Shown here: positions 43,051 through 52,786 of the stretch, in pieces | How the letters are laid out: each line of letters opens with the position of its first letter | Numbering within the stretch: the first letter of the stretch is position 1 | Made by a program: the position numbers and the translations under genes | Notes under the pieces: model-generated | Told to the model about the DNA's origin: nothing | Seen by the model: only the letters and a program-made list of their open reading frames with translations | The model's database searches: none | Assembly: GCA_029856145.1 (NCBI GenBank) | Contig: JAHQWK010000023.1 | Location: 47,999 to 111,998 of the forward strand | Origin: Promethearchaeia archaeon | Lineage (GTDB): Archaea > Asgardarchaeota > Lokiarchaeia > Sigyniarchaeales > SOKP01 | Reading direction: 5' to 3' | Length of the DNA: 64,000 nucleotides

Positions 43051-43320
43051 TTGGAAGAAGAAATCTCTTCAGAACTTAGAGAAAAAATTCATAAGAATGT
43101 GGATAAAATATTTGATAAATGGTTTGATAAAGCTTCGAAAGGTGAATCTATAGAAGGAATAGTTAAAAGTCTCATGGTTGAAAAGGTAATGAACGTTCTC
43201 GGAGCAATGATAAAGAGAACTGTTGTAAAAAAAGTAGCCAAAAAAGCGGTAAAGAAAGCAGTTGATAAATATTGGGAGAAAAATCGAGATAGTATTTTGG
43301 AAAAAATTAAAAATTTATAA
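43051..43320 (+). CDS. Small hypothetical protein (89 aa, charged, TTG start)
   Basis: ORF with a Lys-rich amphipathic C terminus, between annotated genes. Confidence 0.5.
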   Translation: MEEEISSELREKIHKNVDKIFDKWFDKASKGESIEGIVKSLMVEKVMNVLGAMIKRTVVKKVAKKAVKKAVDKYWEKNRDSILEKIKNL

Positions 43321-43400
43321 GTTTTTTATTCTTTTTTTAAGAGAATCTCTCTATTATATTGATTTATAATTCAAAATTTAATTAATTTAATAGGTTTATT

Positions 43401-44261
43401 ATGATCTCTAGAAATAATTTTAAGATTTTTGATGCACATCTTCATACTTATGGAATCTTTCTTAGTCCTCATGAAGATATAATAAGTTATATGGATCATC
43501 ACAATGTAGAAAAAGCGATAATAACAACGATAAATAGAGCTAAATTTCACAATAAGCAAAAAGAATATGCTTCTAATATGGATGATCGAGATGATCTTAG
43601 CAAATATTTAGATGATTTTAAGAATATAATACCAAAAGGACAATTGTCTCATAAAGATGTAATAGATATCACAAATAAAGCACCAGACAGGTTTTATAAG
43701 TTTTTCTGGTTCAACCCAAAATTAAATCCTGAAGAAGAGGAAAATAATTATAAAATATTGGAAGATCACTTTAAAAAAAGCTTTATAGGAGTTAAAATAC
43801 ATGGTAGTTTTAATTTTTTTAAATTTCCTAAAGACATTTTAAAGTTAGCTGCATTTATGCAAGATTTTGATAAGAAAATCATACTTTTCATCCATTCACA
43901 TCCAAAAACTAAATTCTATGATGGTTCTGAGCCACAAGATATTGCAAAGTTAGCAAGAAAATTCCCAGATTTAAGAATTATTGTTGGACATGCAGCATAT
44001 TGTATGGAATATGCTGTGGGTGTAGGATTATTATTGAAGAAGTTTGATAATATATACTTTGAAACAAGTTGTTCTGTTTCTTTAGGTATATATAATCTTA
44101 TTAAAACATTAGGTCATAAAAGATTATTATTTGGCTCTGACTCACCAACAACTTCAACTTTACCAATTGAAATTGAAAAAATAATATCACTTCCAAGAAC
44201 CTCAAATGAAGTAAAACAGGATATTTTTTATAATAATGTATCAAACCTACTGAAGTCATAA
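43401..44261 (+). CDS. Amidohydrolase-2 family metal-dependent hydrolase
   Basis: FDAHLHTYG, GVKIHGSF, LFIHSHPK, RIIVGHAAYCMEY, LLFGSDSPT. Confidence 0.88.
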   Translation: MISRNNFKIFDAHLHTYGIFLSPHEDIISYMDHHNVEKAIITTINRAKFHNKQKEYASNMDDRDDLSKYLDDFKNIIPKGQLSHKDVIDITNKAPDRFYKFFWFNPKLNPEEEENNYKILEDHFKKSFIGVKIHGSFNFFKFPKDILKLAAFMQDFDKKIILFIHSHPKTKFYDGSEPQDIAKLARKFPDLRIIVGHAAYCMEYAVGVGLLLKKFDNIYFETSCSVSLGIYNLIKTLGHKRLLFGSDSPTTSTLPIEIEKIISLPRTSNEVKQDIFYNNVSNLLKS

Positions 44262-44537
44262 ACTCATTATTGATAAAGCACTAATTAAACATTAAGATTT
44301 AGTTTTACAAGAATTTTTAATTTCTTAAAAATTCCTTAAATTTTGACAGAGCTTATAAGTTTATCATTTTTGTAAATCTTGAATTTATTAATGTGATAAT
44401 TTGTTATTTGCTTATTATTAAATTGTGAGATATTTAATCATATTTCCTTTTTTTATTTTCAATTTAATAATAAATCAATTAAAAGACAAATCCTATCTTT
44501 TTTTAATTATAAATTATAAAAATATAAAGATGATTAA

Positions 44538-45110
44538 GTGAGTTATTTAAGGGACAATAAAGTCTGGGAGGAAGAAGATAATATAAATTGGGATGTTGTA
44601 AAAATTTCGAAAGTTGACGACAAAATTATTCAAAGATTAATAATGAATCTAACTTTAGATACGTCTGATTTATCACAGAACTTTTTTATATCTTTTGAAA
44701 GCCTTTTGAAACTAGGAAAGAAGATAGAACCAGTTCTCGATTCTTTTATTCAAGAAACATCTGAAATTCATAATTTTAAAGTTGATATTTTCAACTTTAT
44801 TTTCGATTTTATAAAAAATAACACTCTCAAGTATGTCTTGGTACCTCAATTATATCATCCTGATTTTATTACAAGAGCTAGAACGATATTAAGACTTGAA
44901 TTAGCAGGTGATATGAATTATCTTAACTTTATACTACCCCTATTAAATGATCCTGACGATTCTGTTCGTTGGGCAGTAATCCGATTTTTAAACACACATT
45001 TACATCTCATAAATAATCCTTTAGTTTATAAGGAATTAAAGAGTCATATTGAGAAAGAATTAAATCCTGTAATTAAAGAGAAAATGATAGAATTATTAAA
45101 AAAAAAGTGA
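44538..45110 (+). CDS. HEAT-like repeat hypothetical protein
   Basis: Helical repeat DPDDSVRWAVIRFLNTHL near the C terminus. Confidence 0.6.
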   Translation: MSYLRDNKVWEEEDNINWDVVKISKVDDKIIQRLIMNLTLDTSDLSQNFFISFESLLKLGKKIEPVLDSFIQETSEIHNFKVDIFNFIFDFIKNNTLKYVLVPQLYHPDFITRARTILRLELAGDMNYLNFILPLLNDPDDSVRWAVIRFLNTHLHLINNPLVYKELKSHIEKELNPVIKEKMIELLKKK

Positions 45111-45526
45111 AAAGGACTTTTCCTTTAATTCTATATTTTCAATCATGCAAGTTGTTTATAGATTTAATAATAAACCTCGTCAGCATAGAAAAGACTTAAA
45201 ATTATATCTTGGTCCTTCATTTAATTTTTTCATAGAGGTGATGCTTTATTCTAATCCCAATAAAAAAAATACTATAGAGTTTTAAGTTTTAGTTTTTCGA
45301 AAAAAAAGGTTTGACATATTTAAAAGTAAAAATCACTTCAGTTTTTGAGTTTCATATAATGTATGTGCTTAAAACTAAAACAAAAAAATTTCAAATTATA
45401 TTTAAAAAGGTTGGAATTCATTAAAGTAATAATATAAGAGGTATAATAATATAAATACTAAAATTGATTTATTTACCTAATTACTCAAGGTTTAATTAAT
45501 AATTAAAGAAAAAGCGTGTTAAGACT

Positions 45527-46060
45527 ATGTGTGCGAATTATCATTATACATATAAGATTTTGCTTTTAGGTGATGCTAGTGTCGGAAAAACATCATTTAC
45601 AAAAAGATATTGTTATAATATATTTAATCCAAGCGAGAGATTAACTATCGGTGTTGATTTTCACGTTAAAACAATCGAATTAAATGAAAAGCGAATTAAA
45701 TTACAATTATGGGATGTTGGAGGAGAAGAACGTTTTCGGTTTTTATTACCCACATACTGTTTAGGCGCAAATGCAGCATTTTTACTTTATGATATTACTA
45801 GACCCTCTACTTTAGATAATATTTCAGAATGGATCACGATTGTTAGGCAAAAAGGTGGACAAATTCCAATTATGCTCGTTGGGTCAAAATTAGACCTTGA
45901 AAAATCTCAACGACAGGTTCAAAGAGAATATGGAATACAAATTGCTGAAAAAAATGATATGGCCAGTTTTGCCGAAATTTCAGCTAAAGAGAATGCCAAC
46001 GTGGATGATGCTTTTAAAGTTCTTACTGAACTCACATTAGAAAAAACAGGTAATAGGTGA
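45527..46060 (+). CDS. Ras/Rab-like small GTPase A
   Basis: G1 LLGDASVGKTSF, G3 LWDVGGEERF, G4 VGSKLD, G5 EISAK. Confidence 0.95.
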   Translation: MCANYHYTYKILLLGDASVGKTSFTKRYCYNIFNPSERLTIGVDFHVKTIELNEKRIKLQLWDVGGEERFRFLLPTYCLGANAAFLLYDITRPSTLDNISEWITIVRQKGGQIPIMLVGSKLDLEKSQRQVQREYGIQIAEKNDMASFAEISAKENANVDDAFKVLTELTLEKTGNR

Positions 46061-46064
46061 TGTA

Positions 46065-47027
46065 ATGGAAGAAACCGAATTTTTACCCCTTAGCCAATTA
46101 TTCGATTCAATTGGCATCATAGAAAAAGGTATTGAAAGAATATACCATTACCTCCTATTGAACAAAAGAATAGATAATTTAAAAGAGGTGTGTGATCAAT
46201 TTAATCTCTCATTAAAAAGAGGTTATAAAATCTGTTCAGTATTAAGTGATCTAGGTCTTGTACAGATTTATGATAGACCTATGAAAATCCACATTGCTAA
46301 TCCAATAATGACATTATGGCAAAATATCATACATAAACGAATCGAAGATCTTCAAAATGAATTCCAAGAGAAAAGAGATAAGTGTGAATCTGCTCTTGAT
46401 GGTTTTATTAAAAAATTTAGAATGGATGAAGAAGTAATTCAAGAACCTGTTGAATTTATTAACTATAATGTCAAAAATTTTGATGAATCATATCATTCCT
46501 TCTTGGCTCAAAGTGAAAGTAAAATTGCGATAGGCATTAGATATGAGAATCCTTTGATTGATTTGATACATAAATATGGTTATAATAAGGTTCCGAGTGA
46601 AATAAGCGAATCTATAAAAACAGGAATGAATAGAATTAAAGAGAATCTGAAAAATATCACTATTCAAGTTATTTTTCATTCCGATGTTGTTAAAGACCTT
46701 ATAAATAGACGGGAATTTGAACTACTCACAAATCATATTGAACATTTCAATTTGGAGTTTAAAAATATATTAATTCATGTAACAGATGAAAACTTTAGTA
46801 ACTTTAGTCTAACTGATAATGAGCTAATTCAACCTAGCTTTGATCCTGCATTTGAGCTTATAGGAGTATATATCTCAAGAAACAGAAGTATATATCAAAT
46901 CTTCGATGAAAAATTTATTCAAATTTTTAAAAATGGTATCCCAATTAAGCAATTTTTAAAAGATAAAGAAGAAATCAAAATAGATTCTCTTTCAGAGACT
47001 CAACAATTTGTTTTATGTATACTGTGA
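46065..47027 (+). CDS. TrmB-like wHTH regulator adjacent to GTPase A
   Basis: N-terminal HTH (LLNKRIDNLKEVCDQFNLSLKRGYKICSVLSDLGLVQIYDRPMKIHIANP), coiled coil, sensor-like C-terminal domain. Gap to the GTPase is 4 nt. Confidence 0.65.
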   Translation: MEETEFLPLSQLFDSIGIIEKGIERIYHYLLLNKRIDNLKEVCDQFNLSLKRGYKICSVLSDLGLVQIYDRPMKIHIANPIMTLWQNIIHKRIEDLQNEFQEKRDKCESALDGFIKKFRMDEEVIQEPVEFINYNVKNFDESYHSFLAQSESKIAIGIRYENPLIDLIHKYGYNKVPSEISESIKTGMNRIKENLKNITIQVIFHSDVVKDLINRREFELLTNHIEHFNLEFKNILIHVTDENFSNFSLTDNELIQPSFDPAFELIGVYISRNRSIYQIFDEKFIQIFKNGIPIKQFLKDKEEIKIDSLSETQQFVLCIL

Positions 47028-47058
47028 TTCACAAGAAATAAAAAATTAAAAATTATAA

Positions 47059-48549
47059 TTATTGTTTTTTCTTTTTTTGCATTGCTTTTCCAAACTTTTC
47101 AAGCATTTTTCGAGGAGTAACTGTTGGCCTTTCATATCTTTTTAATTTTGATTTTATCCCAAAAAGGTACTTGGCAATGTTTTTTAGCTTTTCAGTATCA
47201 TAACGCATCATCATAGTAATTGTCTCCATGGCGGGTGACCCACCACCATGCAAACCAGCAACCTGCATTAGACCAGCTAGATCGGAAACTAACAAAGCTT
47301 CTATCCCCCGAAAACAACGATACATATATTCAGGTTTAACTCTAGGATTTCTTTTTAAATATTTCATAGCAAGATCTCCTACCTCTTCAGAAAAGAATGA
47401 ACCTTCATATGGTAAAGTCGCAACTATACCTCCAGATAAATCCGCGAGAATTTTGTATTCTTCATATATATTTTCTCCTGCTAATCTTCTACCTGCATTT
47501 GTAAGGATTTCATCTGGAATCTGGGTGCCTGAAGGAGATTTTTCTGAATGTTTTGCACTTGACTCTCCAGCAGCAAAAACTAGTTCAGCAATACCAATAA
47601 TATGTGATAATTTATCTTGCACATGAGACGCTTTTTCAATACCGTTATATTCTGCAACTAGGGCAGCGGATGAAGCTAAAATTTCCGAAACTGCCGGTTT
47701 ACACCCAGTATAGGAGTGTCTATGATAATGAGCAAACATTAAAGCTAAAAATCCAGCATATGAGGTTTGACGTGGATCACCATGACCATTCAGAAAAACC
47801 CGTTCATTTGGGATGAAAACGTCATCAAAAATAATGAATGTCTCTGCATCACCCATATTTAATCCTGGAGCATCAGCGTATTTACTTTTTCGGTAATACG
47901 CAGGTCTTGTAAGTAGCTTCACACCATCCCAATCTCCAGGTAAAGCAAATGCAACTGCATAGTCCTTATCTTCTGGCCCCATATATCTACATGGAACTGC
48001 TATTAATTCATCGGCGTAAGGTGTGTTAGTAATATTAATTTTACATCCTCTAACAACGATACCATCTTCTCTTGTCTCTATTACTCTTAAATATTGATCT
48101 GGGTCTTCTTGTTGGTGTGGTCGTTTTAAACGATCTCCTTTAGCATCTGTCTGGGCGCAACTAGCTACTATATCCCGATCTTGAAAATATTCCAAATATT
48201 TCATAAATCTTTTATAATGGTCTGTCCCGAGAGCTTGATCCATCTCATAAGTAATAACTGATAATGCATTCATCGCATCAATACCCATACATCGCTGAAT
48301 ACATCCTCCAACACGATAACATAAAAGACGAGTCATTTTCTGTTTTTTTAATAGATCTTCTTCACTTTGGTGTATATGGCAAAACCGATTTATCTTTTTA
48401 CCAGTTAAATGCGAGGTTGATGTGCATAAATCTTCGTATTCTGGGTCATAAGCACGATCAAAAGTTTCTCTAATAATGTTCATACCACCTTGGATACGAG
48501 GGTCATCTCGGCTAACTCTTTCCTCACCAATATAAATATTTGGTTTCAT
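47059..48549 (-). CDS. 4-hydroxybutyryl-CoA dehydratase-like protein, paralogue 2
   Basis: CIQRC and HRHSYTGC ligand motifs; DALSVITYEMD-like region; GGIVATLPYE; AGLHGGGSPAMETITMM. Confidence 0.87.
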   Translation of the reverse strand: MKPNIYIGEERVSRDDPRIQGGMNIIRETFDRAYDPEYEDLCTSTSHLTGKKINRFCHIHQSEEDLLKKQKMTRLLCYRVGGCIQRCMGIDAMNALSVITYEMDQALGTDHYKRFMKYLEYFQDRDIVASCAQTDAKGDRLKRPHQQEDPDQYLRVIETREDGIVVRGCKINITNTPYADELIAVPCRYMGPEDKDYAVAFALPGDWDGVKLLTRPAYYRKSKYADAPGLNMGDAETFIIFDDVFIPNERVFLNGHGDPRQTSYAGFLALMFAHYHRHSYTGCKPAVSEILASSAALVAEYNGIEKASHVQDKLSHIIGIAELVFAAGESSAKHSEKSPSGTQIPDEILTNAGRRLAGENIYEEYKILADLSGGIVATLPYEGSFFSEEVGDLAMKYLKRNPRVKPEYMYRCFRGIEALLVSDLAGLMQVAGLHGGGSPAMETITMMMRYDTEKLKNIAKYLFGIKSKLKRYERPTVTPRKMLEKFGKAMQKKKKQ

Positions 48550-48735
48550 TTTCTTTAAATCTTCAACATATTGATCGAATGTACGAATTTTAATCCTCTC
48601 TTGATTAAATTATTAAAATTAGAATCAAATTATTATAAATAATTGAAAATAGATTATAAATTAAACGCCTAAGATAAAAAACTTTAGAGTTTAGAAAGTA
48701 AAATAAAAAAAAAATTGTAGAATTTGATTATAATT

Positions 48736-48990
48736 CTAGAAAATTGCACGGTTCCTAACGTGTATCCTATTCTTCACATCTTCTATTCTTTTTACCTCTT
48801 TAAGATAATTATTGTTATATTTAGCTTTACTAAATAGTCTCAATAAAGCTTTTTTTCTTGGTTTCTCCCGTTCAATAACTTTAGATTCCTCAATTTGCTC
48901 CTCTTCCATGGGGAGTTCTTCTATAATAATAATATCTTCCAAAACAATGCTATATTTATGTTCTTTATCTTTATCTAATACTTGTACCAT
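48736..48990 (-). CDS. Small hypothetical protein
   Basis: 84-aa ORF, charged; no family recognised. Confidence 0.35.
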   Translation of the reverse strand: MVQVLDKDKEHKYSIVLEDIIIIEELPMEEEQIEESKVIEREKPRKKALLRLFSKAKYNNNYLKEVKRIEDVKNRIHVRNRAIF

Positions 48991-49011
48991 TTTTCATTCA
49001 CCCCTATTTTG

Positions 49012-49296
49012 TTATTTTAAATCTTTTATTCCAAACCTAAATTTCTCAGGATAAAAACAATAAAAACTACAGGATTGTTTCCATCTCTTTATTGCTCTCT
49101 TCTTTTCTATTGAATCTACCTCATTATTGGTAGAAACATTTTTTCTACTTAAAGTGTCAATTCCCGTAAACGGAATGTCTGAACTCATTTCTTTCGGTTC
49201 TTCCTTGACTTCTTCTTTATAAAATACGTAGAAGAATTCTTTAAAATCGGGAACTATCTTTTGCTCACTTTCAGTCAGATTTCGCCACCTCCTCAA
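49012..49296 (-). CDS. Small hypothetical protein
   Basis: 94-aa ORF on the same strand as its neighbours; no family recognised. Confidence 0.35.
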   Translation of the reverse strand: MRRWRNLTESEQKIVPDFKEFFYVFYKEEVKEEPKEMSSDIPFTGIDTLSRKNVSTNNEVDSIEKKRAIKRWKQSCSFYCFYPEKFRFGIKDLK

Positions 49297-49519
49297 CTAT
49301 ATTTTTTCTTACTTTGGACTACATATATAATTAAATTAGCATTATATTTTTAGTTTACTGTACTGAACTTTGATTGGAATCTTAGACAAATATTGGATAA
49401 ACCTAAAAAAATAATTTGACCCAATAAAAATTTCATTGGAAAAGCCTAAAAATCAAGAGTTTTCAGGAAATTTTATATCCACTTTATAAAAAAAGTAATT
49501 TTCAAAAGAGTTTTTTTCC

Positions 49520-50092
49520 TTATGAATCAAATAACTCCATATCAGAGGATAATGCTTTATATTTTTCATATAATTCATTAATGATTGCATTAAATGATTC
49601 AATGACTCCTTGACCTGTTTTTGCTGAGGTTACATAATATCCTAAAAATTTACGCTTTTTAACTATTTTTTGAATCTTTGATTTGTCTAAATCATTTTCA
49701 TTAATTAAATCAACTTTATTAGCAAATAAAACTACAGGAATTTCACCGCAAAATTGAATAATATCCTCATGCCAGTTTGAAATATGATTGAAACTTTCTT
49801 CACCAAGATCATTATCTTCAAGACTATACACTATTATAGCAGCTCTACTATTTTTAAAAAAGGATGGGCGTAAAAAATTGAAATCATCTTGACCTGCAAT
49901 ATCCCAGAATAATAATTTAATATTGTCTTCATTTATTTCTTTGAGGAATACAGAAAATTGAGCACCAATTGTCTTGATATAATCCTCTTGAAATCCCCCT
50001 TGAGTAAAGTTCTTAATAAGAGATGTTTTTCCGACTCTTCCATCTCCAACTACAGTTATTTTAAAATTAAATTTTGCCCCTGAATCGCTCAT
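49520..50092 (-). CDS. Ras/Rab-like small GTPase B
   Basis: VVGDGRVGKTSLIKNF, LFWDIAGQDDF, FANKVDLI, TSAKTGQG. Confidence 0.95.
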   Translation of the reverse strand: MSDSGAKFNFKITVVGDGRVGKTSLIKNFTQGGFQEDYIKTIGAQFSVFLKEINEDNIKLLFWDIAGQDDFNFLRPSFFKNSRAAIIVYSLEDNDLGEESFNHISNWHEDIIQFCGEIPVVLFANKVDLINENDLDKSKIQKIVKKRKFLGYYVTSAKTGQGVIESFNAIINELYEKYKALSSDMELFDS

Positions 50093-50477
50093 AAGAATGC
50101 CATATACAAATAGTACTTGAGAATATTATTTAATGTAAGATTAGATTTATAAAAATATAAAACTTTGTTTTATTATTTTAATAATCCACTCAAAGTGATA
50201 GACAAAATTGGTAGAAATAAGAAGAAAATGATCAAATTTAAAAAAATAATGATATTCAAATTTACCAAACTAGAAAAGTGTTTGTATAGAGAAAGAACAT
50301 TTTTCGAGTTAATTTTATTCTTTGTTCTTTTCAATCTGTGGTTTTTTTTAATGAAAATGGGATTTATAGAACATGGCATCTGTAACGATTTTAATTTATT
50401 TAATTCATTAATGGTGGGATTTTGGACAGCAAACCGCCCAAATAGGGTAGAATATTTTATATTCTATCTTTAAGAAT

Positions 50478-50619
50478 CAGCGGTTTTTTCTTTCTTGGAT
50501 TCTTTAAGAAAAAGAGAGCTCAAAATGTTGTTTGTTCAACAAACAACTGAGCTCTCTGCCATACCTACAGCCCTTCTCTCCCTCAATTAGCTGCCCATCT
50601 CTCCCATTTTTTACCGCTG
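50478..50619. ncRNA. Candidate structured RNA (strand uncertain)
   Basis: CAGCGGT (50478-50484) pairs with ACCGCTG (50613-50619). Internal AGAGAGCTCA-AAAT-GTTGTTTGTT-C-AACAAACAAC-TGAGCTCTCT hairpin (50513-50557). Locally GC-richer, no credible ORF. Confidence 0.5.
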
Positions 50620-50640
50620 CCACTGGTAAGAAAGCTTTAC

Positions 50641-50680
50641 AAAGTTCTAAAAAGGTCAATTTAGAACTTTTATTTTTTTC
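50641..50680 (+). terminator. Terminator-like hairpin followed by T-rich tract
   Basis: AAAGTTCTA-N12-TAGAACTTT then TATTTTTTTC. Confidence 0.45.
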
Positions 50681-50737
50681 CTTCAACTTTAGTTCGATCG
50701 GGAGTGTTTATATAGTTTTTTGTATTAAATTCCAGAT

Positions 50738-50763
50738 GGATTCCTATAAGAGTTTAGGAATCC
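50738..50763. promoter_or_regulatory. Perfect inverted repeat upstream of wHTH-TPR gene 1
   Basis: GGATTCCTA-taagagtt-TAGGAATCC, ~70 nt before the gene start; possible operator. Confidence 0.4.
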
Positions 50764-50831
50764 AAACATTTTTATAGAATTCACTCCTATCTAATCTTGT
50801 AATAAGAAAAAAAACATATTTATGCATTATC

Positions 50832-52775
50832 TTGGTAAATACAAACATAATCAATTATCCTCCTAAAGAAATTTTAGAACCTCCTTCCAAAATTAGTAAG
50901 CCTAATTTTGAACTAATTATACTTTGGATGTTAAATAATAATGAATACTGTTCTGGTTCAAATTTTCTAGAAATTAAAAATTTGGAAACTGATACCGTGT
51001 TTTCTAAATCAACGTTATATAATTATTTGAAAAATCTTATTGAAGATGGTTATATCAATAAAAGTGCTTACAATAAATATCAAATTACTTCTAACGGTAG
51101 AGATCGATTTTATGAATTATCTCAAGCAAAGAATAAGAAAAGGAAATTAAACTATCCTCCAGAAGCAATACTTAGAAGGCGAAATTATAATCATTGGATT
51201 CTCTGGATGCTTTTTAATAACAATTTTTGTAAATGGGCGGATTTTCTTAATGACCCACTTAAAATAAATCAATCTTCATTATCAAAGAATATGAATTTGG
51301 TAATGGAGCAAGAGTTTGTGAGAAAAGAAGATAAAGAATATAGGATTACACGATTAGGGAAATTAGAATATTCAAATATGTTAAGATTGTATGATTTAGA
51401 CAGACAATCGATTCTAGAGGAAGAGGGCAAGCGAATTAAGGAAATTACTAAAATAACAATTAATTTCTTCAAGAAATATAAAATAAAAGATGATGATATT
51501 AAATTTCGATTCCTAAATAATATGTTAAAATTGCCATATGAAAAAGTAGAATCCTCTTTAGACTCTGAAGAAGATTTTCATAAAATTTTATTATTTCTAT
51601 CTATAAATCATCCAGATCAATCTCCTTTTTATATTTCTTCAGAGAATTTTTCTAAAAATTATAATTTAAGCCATGTTAAACTCAATTTTATTATACTCCG
51701 AAACGTTGAAGAAGATATTTTTCCAATAAAATTTTTTAAATTGGAGCAAAATAAAAATGAGATATATTATTTTCAAGAGAATGAAAAGTTAGAAAGGATG
51801 CTTAATGCTATCGTAGAGGATCATATTACTAAATTCTCATATTTAAATAATTTGTATGAAGCGACTCCTTATGAAATATCTCCATTAACAATGGAAAGAA
51901 CAGTTGGAGCTATTGTGGAGGAAATTTGTGATAATATTTTCGATAATGGGTTAAGAGAGTCTTTACGTAAATTTCTACCAGAATATATAAATTATTTAGC
52001 ATATAAAATTGAGAAAGAAAAAAAATTAGTCGATACTTATGATAAATTAGAAGGTTTAATTTGGCAACCTATCCAGGCTTATAATTTTGATTATAATTCG
52101 GAGAAAAATGAAATTTATGAAGCTATTGATGAGATTGATAAAGCTATTAAATTAGATCCTAAAAATATTGATCTATATTTCTCTAAAAGTAAGATTTTAT
52201 ATGAGAATGGGGAATATAAGCAAGTGTTAGATTTCCTAGATAAAATGGTTCTAGAATTTCCACAAGAAGAAAAAAATATAAAGGTGAAAATAGCGTACGT
52301 TCTTAAAGAAATGAAAAATGCCAAAGCAGGATTAGATATTATCAATGAACTGCTTGAGAAATACCCTGAAGACAATGACCTTCTTAATTATAAAGCTTTT
52401 TGGTTGCAATTTTTAAATAGAAAAGAAGAATCTATAGAAATTATTCAAAAACTTATAGCACGAGTTCCTGACAATGCAACATATCATGATACTTATGGTG
52501 AAATTCTAATGTTCTTTAAGGAGTATGAAAAAGCTATTGAGGAATTCTTAAAAACAATAAAAATTGGTAGAGATAATTGGTATGTTTATCAGACGAATAT
52601 AAAATTAGGGATTTGTTATAAAGAACTAGAAAATTATCAACAAGCAGTTGAGTATCTTCAGAAAGGTAAAGAATTAACAGACAAAGCTTTAAGTGATCTT
52701 GATGAAAGAGCAAAATGGATTACGATTGCGAATCTATTCCTAGCTGAGATTGAACAACTAAAAGCTGATTTTTAA
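50832..52775 (+). CDS. Double winged-helix + TPR protein, paralogue 1
   Basis: Two tandem wHTH units (INYPPKEI...FELIILWMLNNNEYC / LNYPPEAILRRRNYNHWILWMLFNNNFC) and C-terminal TPRs. Confidence 0.85.
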   Translation: MVNTNIINYPPKEILEPPSKISKPNFELIILWMLNNNEYCSGSNFLEIKNLETDTVFSKSTLYNYLKNLIEDGYINKSAYNKYQITSNGRDRFYELSQAKNKKRKLNYPPEAILRRRNYNHWILWMLFNNNFCKWADFLNDPLKINQSSLSKNMNLVMEQEFVRKEDKEYRITRLGKLEYSNMLRLYDLDRQSILEEEGKRIKEITKITINFFKKYKIKDDDIKFRFLNNMLKLPYEKVESSLDSEEDFHKILLFLSINHPDQSPFYISSENFSKNYNLSHVKLNFIILRNVEEDIFPIKFFKLEQNKNEIYYFQENEKLERMLNAIVEDHITKFSYLNNLYEATPYEISPLTMERTVGAIVEEICDNIFDNGLRESLRKFLPEYINYLAYKIEKEKKLVDTYDKLEGLIWQPIQAYNFDYNSEKNEIYEAIDEIDKAIKLDPKNIDLYFSKSKILYENGEYKQVLDFLDKMVLEFPQEEKNIKVKIAYVLKEMKNAKAGLDIINELLEKYPEDNDLLNYKAFWLQFLNRKEESIEIIQKLIARVPDNATYHDTYGEILMFFKEYEKAIEEFLKTIKIGRDNWYVYQTNIKLGICYKELENYQQAVEYLQKGKELTDKALSDLDERAKWITIANLFLAEIEQLKADF

Positions 52776-52786
52776 AAAAAAAAAAA

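Noticed and set aside
50165-50473. 102-aa ORF and antisense ORF 50173-50379 in the GTPase B / wHTH-TPR 1 gap
   Set aside because: AT-rich, no family signal, overlap each other and run into the hairpin-rich region; not supported as CDS.
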